From the NCBI RefSeq assembly GCF_030295425.1, contig NZ_AP027081.1, positions 3,641,001-3,705,000 on the forward strand: a DNA stretch of 64,000 bases. Direction: 5' to 3'. The position numbers and the translations under genes were made by a program. Of this stretch, positions 41,222-50,419 are shown one piece after another; position 1 is the first letter of the stretch, and the number at the start of each line of letters is the position of its first letter. Source of the stretch: Mesoterricola sediminis (GTDB lineage: Bacteria; Acidobacteriota; Holophagae; Holophagales; Holophagaceae). The notes under the pieces are model-generated. The model worked only from the letters and a program-made list of their open reading frames with translations. It was not told the origin of the DNA and searched no databases.

Positions 41222-44200
41222 GCGCGCGACTCCTCTGCTTCTTCCCGGGCGCGGGCAACCGCGTCATCAAAATCGATTGAGGTTCGAATCCACATGCCGA
41301 GCAAAGGCACGGCAATCCGGTACGTGCCTCCACGATATGCCTTATCAAATTCTATCAATTCAAGTTCGCGCAAATACTCCAGGTCGTCGCCGATCTGACT
41401 GTCCAGATCGACATGGACGCCCAGGGCTTCGAGTTGGGCAGAAAACAAAGCAAGGTTTATTGGGTCCGGACCATCGGCGAGACGGTCACATAACACAAGA
41501 AGCAACCGGCGCCTGTGCGTCTGTGCGTAGCCCCAGAGTGTCCGAAAATGCTCATTGTCGCGAACCATTTCGGCAGCGGCCTCATTCACCGCCGCAAGCG
41601 TGATGATGCGCTCTTTGGTTTTTGCGGCCCGCTCGAACACACGGTTGCAAAGGGACTGCACAAGGAACGGCTGGCGTGCGCAGAGATCAACAAGCAGATC
41701 TCGTGCGGCCGGTAGGTAACTCAGTCGATCAACAACGGGCTCGATGACAAGGCGCTGCGCATCCTCAGGTGGGAGTGCACTGATACCGATCCGGTACCCA
41801 AGCCCGAAAAGTGCTGACCAGTACTCTTCACGAAGACGTTTAAACCTGCGCGACCCTGTAAGAACGGCCGATAGTCCCGCATGATGCTGCAGGAGGTGAC
41901 GAATGTTCTCAGGAACCTGAGGGCTCGTTACCCCGCTATCGATACCTTCCTGCAGTTTGTCAAACTCATCGAGCATAAGGAGTACGCGTCGAGGTCGTGC
42001 TGCTTCAAGTGCGGCTGAGAGGTACTCCTCAAAGATCTCGAATGGGTGGGGCCCGGAGAATGCATGATCAAGCGCAGCACGAAACTCCACCTTAAAGGGA
42101 CGGTCGCCTTCAAGTTTAGGACCACCGGGGAACCAGGTGCGTATGCCTGCATCGGAAAGAGTCCATCCAAGCATCCTTGCCATTAGTCTATAAACGCTCT
42201 GGGTCGTGATCCCTGCCTTGGATTCGTCACCCTCAGTATTTTGGAATGAGCAATAGACCGGTATCCAGCCTGGTAGCGCGCCCTTCTTCATCAACTGCTT
42301 GAGAACTGAAGTCTTACCCGTCCGCCGGTTGCCTTCCAGCAGGATGACATTGGCGTTAGCCTCAGAGCCCAGCTGTCGCCTGATGCGCTCAATCACTTCG
42401 GCACGGCCGAAGAACATGTCATCCCGATCGATTGGGTTTCCAACGATGTACGGACTCGGTCCAAGATCTCCCGCTAGGACGGCCTGCCTGGTGGACCGCA
42501 CGAGGATTTCGATGGTTTCGTCACCGCGCACAGGCATCCCATCCAGTCGCATAGCCTCCCAACGCACTCGGATCTCAAGAGCCCTACTCGAGTCGATCGC
42601 GTGGATGGTGAGCGGGACCCGCATCATACTGCCCTCTGCCACATAGGACGCGTTTCCCGTCCCGACATCGGGATCAGTGAAAACGCGAACTGCACGTAGA
42701 CCGAATGTTGATGCGTTTTCTAATTCAAGTCGCACCTCTGTTGGAACCCCCACAACCACCTCAGGGGGCTCGGCTTTCAATCTGAGCTTGGCAGGCCCAA
42801 GCATCTCTGCCGTTGCCGCGTCGAGAAGATGTTCCAGTGCGGCCATCAAGCTTCTAAGGCGTATAACGAGCAACCTCGATCGCGAATGCGACCCCAATTC
42901 ATGTTTCGATCCCGACTGTGATCCGCGCGTGATCAATTCCTCGTCACCGTCGAATCCAAGCGCGCGCCGAGCGATTTCCAGCCGGCTCTTTGCTAACTCG
43001 AGCACAGCAATTCGCGGAGCTCCTTCTGGAACGGTGTCGATGCCCACAAGGATTGGAGCCAATTCAGCGGCCGCGATCAGCCAATGCCTCACTGCGTCCG
43101 TCAGCACTATTTCCTTACCATGAACAATGCGATTCCGAAGGGACCGAAGTTCCTGAAGTTCGTGGCCAGCACCTGAGAGTGCGTGAGTGACATCAGTCGT
43201 TTGTGCTTTGTCGGACAGGAGTGAGACAACTCCTGGTCGCTCAAGCCATGCGGCCATAGGATCAGAGGTGCCACCGGCAGCAAATCTGAGGAGGAGCAAG
43301 AGAGCATCCCCTCGAGGTTCAAGCGTCCTAAGGACAGCGTCCTGGATTGCGATCGGCAACACAGGCACCGGCAAGTTCCCGAGCGTTCGCACAGATAAGT
43401 GCTGGATCGTCACGCCTCGGGCATGGCCGTGCATCCACGATTGGTAGGCAGGAGACCTAAGCAGTGCTGCCAGGAAGGACGCTTGAACATCCGCATTGCA
43501 CCGAACAACCGCGACGCTCTTTGCGGGGACAGATCCGACGGTGCCAGCCGCATCGGAAATGACCGCTGCCTTCCCGACGGTGCCCGACAATGTGACTGCG
43601 ACATCACCGGCGCGCAGAAGTTGCTTTTCTTTCAGCCGAATGGCCCCTTCTCGGGTGAGGCGCATGCCGGGGATCTTTGCCCCGAAGTCGGAAAAGTCAC
43701 CGACACGCAGTAGCCCCAATGTCCCTTCTTCCTTCGGGTTTGTTGAAGTGACCGATTTGTCGTACGTCACCCCGAGCGCAAGATCAGCCACTTGGCGGAG
43801 GGGGACAACTTTGATGGAAGGATCAGTGGCAACAATGCGCTCAAGCGTGGCACGTAACTCATCTGCTCCGGTGTGCTTCGCGAGTAGCTCGTAATCGCGC
43901 GCTGCGAGGGCTGAAACGTCAACATCCCATGCATCCACACCGGGAGCTAGCCCGATGGAATCAATTCGCTCATGCCGGATGAGCATCGGGAGGTCACGGA
44001 ATAAGCTATGCGAAGGGGCACTTAAAGTAGGGCTTCCAGGTTGCCCTTCACTGGAATCAATTCCATCACCTGATCGGCTTTGGCCACCTGCCGCAACATA
44101 GCCGTCGCCATCGCCGAATCTGGCGCCAGCGTTGACACGCCAAGCCTTTCCAGGGACGGTGACAAAACGCACGTTGGAGCGGGGGGCCTCACGCCGAAAG

Positions 44201-45348
44201 ACAACCAGGCTCGACGGGACGGCGGTACATGGGGCGAATGCCCCTTCGGGTAACGCGATGATGCCATCTACGCGGTACTCATCGAGCAGCACCTTTCGAA
44301 CCAGCCGATCAGGACCCGTGCGAAAGAGTGTACCTTCGGGAAGAGCGATAACCGCGCGTCCTCCCGGCCGGAGGTTTGCCATCACATGCTGAAGGAAGAG
44401 ATTTTCTATGCCTCCTGATGGGACTGGATACTGGCGAGATCTGGCATCCAAAAGACGGCCGCCCCATGGCGGTGCCGCTAAAATGCAATCAAACCCCTCC
44501 ACTGCCCGGTTTCTTGGAAGCGGACGCTCAAGAGCGTCGCCGAGCTCGAGCCCGGGCTTGTCAATGCCCGCAAGGACCATACGGCACAACCCGATGACAA
44601 ACGGCGCAGCGTTGATCTCGACACCGAAGATGCCGTTGTTGCGCACGTCGTCCCAGCGCTGGAGACCTTGGGTAGCAATAGTCTTCCACAGTCGCCGCGA
44701 GGCTTCGACGAGCAGACCACCGACACCGAAGCATGGGTCGTAGACTCGATCACCAGGCTTCGGGTTGACGAGGTCAACCATGAGGCTAACTACGGAATTC
44801 GGGGTTGTATACTCACCACCAAATTTTCCCTGCCCCTCCATGACCTTCTCTAGCAGTTCGTCGAAGGCTGCCGCTGCAATATTCCGCCCATCGGCCCCGT
44901 CAAATGGCAATCCTGCCACCCATTCCACAAGGCCCGCGAATACCTCACGGTGCCGCGTATAGCACTCCAGCACGGGAGGGGCAGCTGCGGCAACATATCG
45001 GCCGATCGTGGCTTGATGGCCCGGGCCCACTTCGAGCAGGCCTGTGCTCAGCCGTGCCACAAGCCCCTGAGCATCACACCAGGAAACCTGCCTAAGCGTC
45101 TCAGGAAGTTGCGGCACGAATGGCGTGTCGTCGAACGCAGACACTGCCTCCATTTCCGCATCCATGAAAGCCGCCCAGCGAACCACGAGGAGGCCCGCCA
45201 GCGGCGACAGAAATTCGACAACGTTTGCAGCAGATGAAGACCGCCATCGGTCTGCCACAGCCCAAATGGCATCAGAAGCCTTCCGGGCATCGGTGCTGTG
45301 GGTGCCTCTTGTCATGGCTTGCGAGACCTCGAGGCCATCATAGTTCAC
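41218..45348 (-). CDS. Fusion: N6-methylase-like + HsdS-like + HEPN-type motif + Ig-like + STAND-like ATPase
   Basis: 1376 residues from GTG (an ATG at 45315 is an alternative). Residues about 160-400 are an HsdM-type N6-adenine methylase fold with motif I DPCFGVGG (204-211), but motif IV reads AAPPW (291-295) instead of NPPY/F, so catalysis is doubtful. About 510-680 is an HsdS-like target recognition domain (VVPLRQVADLALG, then HLSVRTLGNLPVPVLPI). RNRIVH at 738-743 matches the HEPN Rx4-6H motif. About 855-950 is a predicted immunoglobulin-like beta domain. About 970-1345 is an AAA/STAND NTPase: FGRAEVIERIRRQL, Walker A EGNRRTGKTS (1005-1014), Walker B VLLMLDEFDK (1122-1131). It overlaps hsdS by 11 bases upstream and the second ATPase gene by 4 bases downstream. 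I infer a DNA-sequence-recognising switch tied to the type I enzyme. Confidence 0.8.
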   Translation of the reverse strand: MNYDGLEVSQAMTRGTHSTDARKASDAIWAVADRWRSSSAANVVEFLSPLAGLLVVRWAAFMDAEMEAVSAFDDTPFVPQLPETLRQVSWCDAQGLVARLSTGLLEVGPGHQATIGRYVAAAAPPVLECYTRHREVFAGLVEWVAGLPFDGADGRNIAAAAFDELLEKVMEGQGKFGGEYTTPNSVVSLMVDLVNPKPGDRVYDPCFGVGGLLVEASRRLWKTIATQGLQRWDDVRNNGIFGVEINAAPFVIGLCRMVLAGIDKPGLELGDALERPLPRNRAVEGFDCILAAPPWGGRLLDARSRQYPVPSGGIENLFLQHVMANLRPGGRAVIALPEGTLFRTGPDRLVRKVLLDEYRVDGIIALPEGAFAPCTAVPSSLVVFRREAPRSNVRFVTVPGKAWRVNAGARFGDGDGYVAAGGQSRSGDGIDSSEGQPGSPTLSAPSHSLFRDLPMLIRHERIDSIGLAPGVDAWDVDVSALAARDYELLAKHTGADELRATLERIVATDPSIKVVPLRQVADLALGVTYDKSVTSTNPKEEGTLGLLRVGDFSDFGAKIPGMRLTREGAIRLKEKQLLRAGDVAVTLSGTVGKAAVISDAAGTVGSVPAKSVAVVRCNADVQASFLAALLRSPAYQSWMHGHARGVTIQHLSVRTLGNLPVPVLPIAIQDAVLRTLEPRGDALLLLLRFAAGGTSDPMAAWLERPGVVSLLSDKAQTTDVTHALSGAGHELQELRSLRNRIVHGKEIVLTDAVRHWLIAAAELAPILVGIDTVPEGAPRIAVLELAKSRLEIARRALGFDGDEELITRGSQSGSKHELGSHSRSRLLVIRLRSLMAALEHLLDAATAEMLGPAKLRLKAEPPEVVVGVPTEVRLELENASTFGLRAVRVFTDPDVGTGNASYVAEGSMMRVPLTIHAIDSSRALEIRVRWEAMRLDGMPVRGDETIEILVRSTRQAVLAGDLGPSPYIVGNPIDRDDMFFGRAEVIERIRRQLGSEANANVILLEGNRRTGKTSVLKQLMKKGALPGWIPVYCSFQNTEGDESKAGITTQSVYRLMARMLGWTLSDAGIRTWFPGGPKLEGDRPFKVEFRAALDHAFSGPHPFEIFEEYLSAALEAARPRRVLLMLDEFDKLQEGIDSGVTSPQVPENIRHLLQHHAGLSAVLTGSRRFKRLREEYWSALFGLGYRIGISALPPEDAQRLVIEPVVDRLSYLPAARDLLVDLCARQPFLVQSLCNRVFERAAKTKERIITLAAVNEAAAEMVRDNEHFRTLWGYAQTHRRRLLLVLCDRLADGPDPINLALFSAQLEALGVHVDLDSQIGDDLEYLRELELIEFDKAYRGGTYRIAVPLLGMWIRTSIDFDDAVARAREEAEESRA

Positions 45349-46561
45349 CCCTGAACGCCTTTCGAAGGACAGCCGGCTTCAGCCCATCGCAGCCATGGGA
45401 CCTCTCCATCTGTTCACTAGCTATCTGCCAGATGATTTCTCTCTGCCTTTGTAGGAGCTCAGCGACTTCTTCCTGTTTAGGCAAGGGCGGTAAGGGCAGC
45501 TTGATGCTCCGCAGGTTCTCGGAATTGATGTTGTACTGACCGGCAGATGTACGCCGTATCGCAGAGATTGCATCGCGCCCAAGGGTTGACATCAGAAAAA
45601 AGGCGACAAATCGAGGATCCGCCTTGCTCGCATCGACTCGCAATCTAATCAAGTACGAGGCGAAAGCCATCGTCACATCGCAAGGGAGGTCGTACACCGC
45701 GCATCGGCCCACAAGCTCTGGGCTTCCGTTAGTCCGCACAATCAAAATGTCACCCGATTTGAGGGCCAACCGAGCCTGCTCATTCTCTTCGAGAGCGCAG
45801 TATTTCAGGTCTGTTGTATTGACCCGTCCACCGGCCACATTTGGAATCCGGAGGACGGGGGTGGCATCCTCACTGGCATTACATTTTTTGCTCGTGCCAT
45901 ACCTGCTATCTGCGAGGACTGTTCCGAGGCCAGCCGTTTGATACGCCAGCGAAAGCTCATGGAACACTGAAGCCAACGATGATGGCAGAAGCGCGCGAGC
46001 CTCACGTTGTGCACAATAGTTCAAATCACACATTTCTTCGATTCGTCCGAGGCACTCAGACGTTCGTGCAAGAATGCGGCGCTGCTCGTCGATGGGTGGA
46101 ACCGGGATAAGAGCCGCCTCAAGGAATTCGGCTGGAACCCGCTGTTGGCCGGCCGAACCCTTGAAGTGCCTCCGCGCCTCCTCTAGGAATGATGGTTGGC
46201 GAATAAAGTGCCAGAGCCATTCTGGCAGTACCTTGTCCCCTGCACGCAGGACGTGGAACTCGGTAGACCCAAAGCCAATGCCGTTACGAAGGTTGCGGGC
46301 CACCGCCGATTTCCCGTTCTGCATACAGGGCGTAATTTTTGCAAAAATCACGTCCCCTTCGCAGAAGTGCGTGAACCCCTTACGCACATCACAATATGCG
46401 CGCATCTCAGGTCGAGATATGATTCCGGACGCTTCGTCCACCGCAGACATGGGGACGAACGTCACCTCTGTCTTGGCTTCGAGGTTTTTGAATCGCTTCC
46501 CTCGGCCAGGATTAACGTCTGCAATGTCTCGGATTGGCGCTACACGCCACCCTGGCTTCAT
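45338..46561 (-). CDS. hsdS: Type I restriction-modification specificity subunit
   Basis: 407 residues with two target recognition domains, each followed by a conserved helix: WRVAPIRDIADVNPG... to PVPPIDEQRRIL, and LGTVLADSRYGTSKKC... to LPLPPLPKQEEVAELL. HsdS directs the HsdM and HsdR subunits to a bipartite DNA site. The start overlaps the hsdM stop (ATGA) and the stop overlaps the start of the fusion gene. The second specificity-like module in the fusion protein means two recognition specificities could exist in this operon. Confidence 0.93.
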   Translation of the reverse strand: MKPGWRVAPIRDIADVNPGRGKRFKNLEAKTEVTFVPMSAVDEASGIISRPEMRAYCDVRKGFTHFCEGDVIFAKITPCMQNGKSAVARNLRNGIGFGSTEFHVLRAGDKVLPEWLWHFIRQPSFLEEARRHFKGSAGQQRVPAEFLEAALIPVPPIDEQRRILARTSECLGRIEEMCDLNYCAQREARALLPSSLASVFHELSLAYQTAGLGTVLADSRYGTSKKCNASEDATPVLRIPNVAGGRVNTTDLKYCALEENEQARLALKSGDILIVRTNGSPELVGRCAVYDLPCDVTMAFASYLIRLRVDASKADPRFVAFFLMSTLGRDAISAIRRTSAGQYNINSENLRSIKLPLPPLPKQEEVAELLQRQREIIWQIASEQMERSHGCDGLKPAVLRKAFRGEL

Positions 46562-48066
46562 ACCGTCTCCTCCAGGAGCGCCTCAAGTTCCTCGAGAAGA
46601 TCAAAGACCCGTTCCTCTCGGGCTCGGATGGACTGTACCAGTTCGAGTGCAGGTCGATGTTCGTCATCACTTTCACGGTGCGGGTTACGAGCAGAAAGGT
46701 CGTAGCCGCGTTTGACGATTTCGCTGGCCGAAACAACCCAAGAATTATCTGCCTTCGGCCTTGCATTGAATTGCTTCACGAACTCGGGCAATTGGTCCCC
46801 TTCGATCGGGCGACGCGTTTGCTTCAATTCAAAGCCATCGTTCTTAACCTCGTAGAACCACACATCATTGGTTCCCCTGCCGTCTTCCCGGCGGTTAAAG
46901 AAAATTACATTTGTCTTAACCCCGGTGTATGGCAAGAAGCAGCCAGCTGGCAAGGATAGGATAGTGTGAACATCGAATTCCGTTAGCAGACGTTCACGTA
47001 CTTTCGCGTCAGGCCCGCCACGGAAAAGCACACCCTCGGGAACAATCACCGCTGCTCGGCCACCCTTTTTAAGATTCGCCATAATGTGTTGTAGGAACAG
47101 GATCTCGGTGGCGCCAGAGTGGATCGTGAAATTTGTCTGCAGTTCGCGGGCCAGCTTTCCGCCATAGGGCGGATTGGAGAGGATGACGTCGTACTTGTTC
47201 TTTTCGGGAACATTGGCTGAGTGCAATTCCAACGTATTCGCCTGCTCGAGGTTTGCACCCTCGATACGGTGCAAAATCATGTTCATGATGCCAAGCAGGT
47301 AGGTAAGCGGCTTTAGCTCGACCCCAAAGAAGGTTTTCCGATTCAATGTATCGTTGTCTTTGCGGCTCAAGGTACCGGAGTTCGCCCGAATGAACTTGGC
47401 GGACTCTGAGAGAAAGCCGGCTGTTCCAAAGCATGGGTCGTAAATCCTGTCTCCAACTTTTGGCTCTACCACAGCTACCATTGCCCTGATGATGTGTCGC
47501 TGGGTATAGAACTCACCCGCATATCCGGCAGAGTCGCTGGCAACTCGCTTGAGAAGATCCTCGTATAGCTCCGATAGAACGATTACGTCGGTCTCATCCG
47601 AGAAGTGCAGCCGGTTCACCTGCTGAACAACCCGAGCGAAGCTGGCACCACGGCGAGAGTGATTGCGTACAGTCGAGAAGATGCGCCGGAATCGCTCTGC
47701 AATTGGGTCTTCGGTAAACTGCTTGGTTCCGGCCGTCGTGCCGAAGCTCTGGAGGTAGTGCCAGAGCTTCCCATCGACGAATTCGAGCATGGCGTCGGGC
47801 TTGTTGGTCCAGCTTGACCAGACAGACCATCGGAAGTCGCCATCGATACGGCGTGTGTATGCGTTGTCCTCGAAGGTCGCTTCTTTTTCATGGCGAGTTT
47901 CGGCTTCGTCAAATGCTTTGAGGAAAAATAGCCATGCAAGCTGTTCCACGTAGTCACGGGGCGTGACGCCATCGCTGTTGAGTTGGTCGCATGCGTTTTT
48001 GACAGCTTGCTGTACTTCCTGCCGTCGGTGCTCCGCCTGGCCATTGCCGTTGTTCAGGGTTGCCAT
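46558..48066 (-). CDS. hsdM: Type I restriction-modification N6-adenine methyltransferase subunit
   Basis: 502 residues. The N-terminal helical domain (AWLFFLKAFDEAE) is followed by the class gamma methyltransferase core: motif I DPCFGTAGF (210-218) and motif IV NPPYGG (298-303), both intact, plus VPEGVLFRGGPDAKVRERLL. It methylates adenine at the HsdS-defined site using S-adenosylmethionine, protecting host DNA. It starts 12 bases after hsdR and is coupled to hsdS by ATGA. Confidence 0.95.
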   Translation of the reverse strand: MATLNNGNGQAEHRRQEVQQAVKNACDQLNSDGVTPRDYVEQLAWLFFLKAFDEAETRHEKEATFEDNAYTRRIDGDFRWSVWSSWTNKPDAMLEFVDGKLWHYLQSFGTTAGTKQFTEDPIAERFRRIFSTVRNHSRRGASFARVVQQVNRLHFSDETDVIVLSELYEDLLKRVASDSAGYAGEFYTQRHIIRAMVAVVEPKVGDRIYDPCFGTAGFLSESAKFIRANSGTLSRKDNDTLNRKTFFGVELKPLTYLLGIMNMILHRIEGANLEQANTLELHSANVPEKNKYDVILSNPPYGGKLARELQTNFTIHSGATEILFLQHIMANLKKGGRAAVIVPEGVLFRGGPDAKVRERLLTEFDVHTILSLPAGCFLPYTGVKTNVIFFNRREDGRGTNDVWFYEVKNDGFELKQTRRPIEGDQLPEFVKQFNARPKADNSWVVSASEIVKRGYDLSARNPHRESDDEHRPALELVQSIRAREERVFDLLEELEALLEETV

Positions 48067-48078
48067 GAGTAATTCCTT

Positions 48079-50382
48079 TTAAGATGCCATTGGAATGTAT
48101 AAGTGCTGCTTCACTGCCTCAAGGTCATCCTTGAGTGCCACCGGACCACCGTAACGTTGAAGGAGGCTGCTGAAACTCCCGAACTGGTTCGTGAACTGTG
48201 GGGCGCTGTAGGTGGATCCCTGCTCCAGGTCGTCGATGCCGTAGAGCGCGTAGTGGTCGAGGCTCGTTTGCCAGAACGGTGCCTTGAAGCGCTTGTCAGC
48301 CGAAAGCGCCTGTTCCTTGAGCTGTGTGAGTAGCCATGCGTCGTCCTGGTCCCAGAAGCGCGTCACGCGGTCGTGGCGACTCGGCACGCGGACCAAGTCA
48401 AATCCCACCTTGGCTAGGATGTCGACATCGTCGGTAGCTTCGAGCCCGAAGAAATGCCTGAAAGCCGCCACATGGATATCGCGATCCTTGAGCTCCGCGC
48501 GCAAGTCGCGGCGTGTGGTCTTGTTAATCCAGATCTTGAGGAGATCAGAGATGCTCGCCGGCGCGATGCCGCGGATGACCTCCTTGGACTGTTCGCGATA
48601 TTCATCGAAGGGGATCTTCCTGCCGTCGGCAAGGCAGACATAGCGCTCCTCCCGTGCGATGAAGATATTAATGCCGTCGCCAATTGGCTTCTCGACAGGT
48701 CCGCCGGGCTTATTCTTCGATTTGGGCGAAAGCGCGGCCTTCTGGACGTTTGCCGGATGGCCGTCAAACTCGCTGTCCTCGAGCTGGGATGCTCCAACAT
48801 AGTCAAAAATGGTGAAGTAGCGCTTATCGATGTCGTCGCAGAGCCGCGTACCGCGGCCCTTCATCTGCTTGTAGAGGATGGAACTAAGCAGAGGTCGCGC
48901 GAAAATGATGTTCTTCACGTCGGGCGCATCGAAGCCCGTGGTGAGCAGGTCAACTGTTACCGCGACACGCGGCTTGGCGCGGCCGACTTCGGCGAAGTTA
49001 CGCTCGAGTTGGTGGGAGTTGCGCTCCGAACGGGTGATTCGAGCCGCGTAATCCGGATCGCCACTTAACCGACGCAACTCTGCGGCCATGAAGGCAGCAT
49101 GTGTGTCGTCAACGCAAAAGATGATGCTCTTCTCGTCGGTGAGCTGGTACTTGCCAAGCATCTGCCACAGGTCTTCGGCGATCAGTCGCGTCCTCTCCGG
49201 AAGCCGAATGTCCCGTTCGAAGTTCTTGGTTGTGTAGTGGCGACCATCAGGGCCAGTGTAGCCCTCGTCATCAACATTGCTGATTCGTTCCTCAAGCAGG
49301 TAAGGCACGAGGAAGCCGTCGTCGATCGCCTGTTTGAGGGAGTAGGTGTATGCGGGCTCACCGTCGGGACTGCCGGTGAAGTAATAGAACGTGTCCCGAC
49401 GGATTTCCTCATCGGTAAGTTCACGGCCGCTCTGGTCCAACTCGCGTGGCGTGGCCGTGAGGCCAAGCTGATAGGCGGTGCCGAAGTGTTCGAGGACCCC
49501 GAACCAGTCACCAAAGCCTGACCGGTGGCACTCGTCGACCACGACCAAGTCGAAGAAGTCCGGCTCGAAATGCTCGTAGATCTTCTTGCCCTGATACTCC
49601 TCGTCGAGGTTTTGGTAGTTCGCAAAGTAGATCTTGCCGACGGTGTGTTCGCCGCGAGCAACGGTGTCCTTGTCGACGACGACCCGCTCACGGGAGTCGA
49701 AGGCTGCGAACGCGCGGTATGCTTGGTCCTTGAGGCTATTGCGGTCCGTGAGGAAGAGAATACGGTTGTTCTTGAGGACGCTGCCGGCCAAGAGCTTCCA
49801 GGCCAACTGAAAGACAGTAAAGGTCTTTCCGGTGCCCGTCGCCATGAGCAGCAGCACGCGTTTCTCTCCCTGGGAGAAGCGGCACAGCGTCTCGAAGATG
49901 GCCATCTCCTGGTAGGGGCGGACTTTGCGTCTCGAGACTTGGTCCTCATACCAGGGTGCCTCGAAGACGGAACGCCACTCCTCCCAGACGATTTTCCTTC
50001 CAAGTAGACGGAGGACATCCCCCGGGCTCAGCGGCTTGTCGTGAGTCTCGTAGTTTCCAGTCTTGTTGTCAGTGACGATGTACTGACGGCCATTGCTGGA
50101 GATGGAGAAACGCAGGCCCAGGCGCATAGCGTAGCGAGCGCCCTGCTGAATCCCATCGGCAGCATCTTCACCCTCAGCCTTCGCCTCGAGAATGGCAAGG
50201 GGCATCTTCCAGAAACGCAGCACGTAGTCGGCAATGATTCGTTGCGAGTCGTCGTACATCGAATCACCGGTCAGGTTCACCCGACCAGGCCCGATCTCAA
50301 CCTGCGAATCCCAGCTCCAACCCGCCTTCTTGAGGGCGGGCTCGATGAGCTCTCGGCAGGTCTGTCTTTCGTTGCGACTCAT
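48079..50382 (-). CDS. hsdR: Type I restriction endonuclease motor/nuclease subunit
   Basis: 767 residues, EcoEI-like in size. The N-terminal nuclease has D52 in IADYVLRF and ExK at 66-68 in LAILEAKAEG. The SF2 translocase has Walker A ATGTGKT (181-187), DECH (283-286), LTATP, and the motif VI-like MKGRGTRLC. C-terminal residues form the HsdR_C-type domain that contacts HsdM. Its ATG lies 37 bases downstream of the sigma54 activator gene; a -24/-12-like promoter lies in that gap, so it is the first structural gene of the regulated operon. Confidence 0.94.
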   Translation of the reverse strand: MSRNERQTCRELIEPALKKAGWSWDSQVEIGPGRVNLTGDSMYDDSQRIIADYVLRFWKMPLAILEAKAEGEDAADGIQQGARYAMRLGLRFSISSNGRQYIVTDNKTGNYETHDKPLSPGDVLRLLGRKIVWEEWRSVFEAPWYEDQVSRRKVRPYQEMAIFETLCRFSQGEKRVLLLMATGTGKTFTVFQLAWKLLAGSVLKNNRILFLTDRNSLKDQAYRAFAAFDSRERVVVDKDTVARGEHTVGKIYFANYQNLDEEYQGKKIYEHFEPDFFDLVVVDECHRSGFGDWFGVLEHFGTAYQLGLTATPRELDQSGRELTDEEIRRDTFYYFTGSPDGEPAYTYSLKQAIDDGFLVPYLLEERISNVDDEGYTGPDGRHYTTKNFERDIRLPERTRLIAEDLWQMLGKYQLTDEKSIIFCVDDTHAAFMAAELRRLSGDPDYAARITRSERNSHQLERNFAEVGRAKPRVAVTVDLLTTGFDAPDVKNIIFARPLLSSILYKQMKGRGTRLCDDIDKRYFTIFDYVGASQLEDSEFDGHPANVQKAALSPKSKNKPGGPVEKPIGDGINIFIAREERYVCLADGRKIPFDEYREQSKEVIRGIAPASISDLLKIWINKTTRRDLRAELKDRDIHVAAFRHFFGLEATDDVDILAKVGFDLVRVPSRHDRVTRFWDQDDAWLLTQLKEQALSADKRFKAPFWQTSLDHYALYGIDDLEQGSTYSAPQFTNQFGSFSSLLQRYGGPVALKDDLEAVKQHLYIPMAS

Positions 50383-50403
50383 GGCTGCTCCGTCCGCTTC
50401 CTC

Positions 50404-50419
50404 ATCAAGGATCGTGCCA
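50404..50419 (-). promoter_or_regulatory. Sigma54 (-24/-12) promoter candidate for hsdRMS and the ATPase genes
   Basis: On the minus strand the bases read TGGCACGATCCTTGAT, against the RpoN consensus TGGCACG-N4-TTGC(A/T): the -24 element is exact, the spacing is right, and one base differs in the -12 element. It lies between the stop of an RtcR-like sigma54 activator gene and the hsdR start, 21 bases before the ATG. The activator's GAFTGA motif confirms it needs sigma54. Confidence 0.72.
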
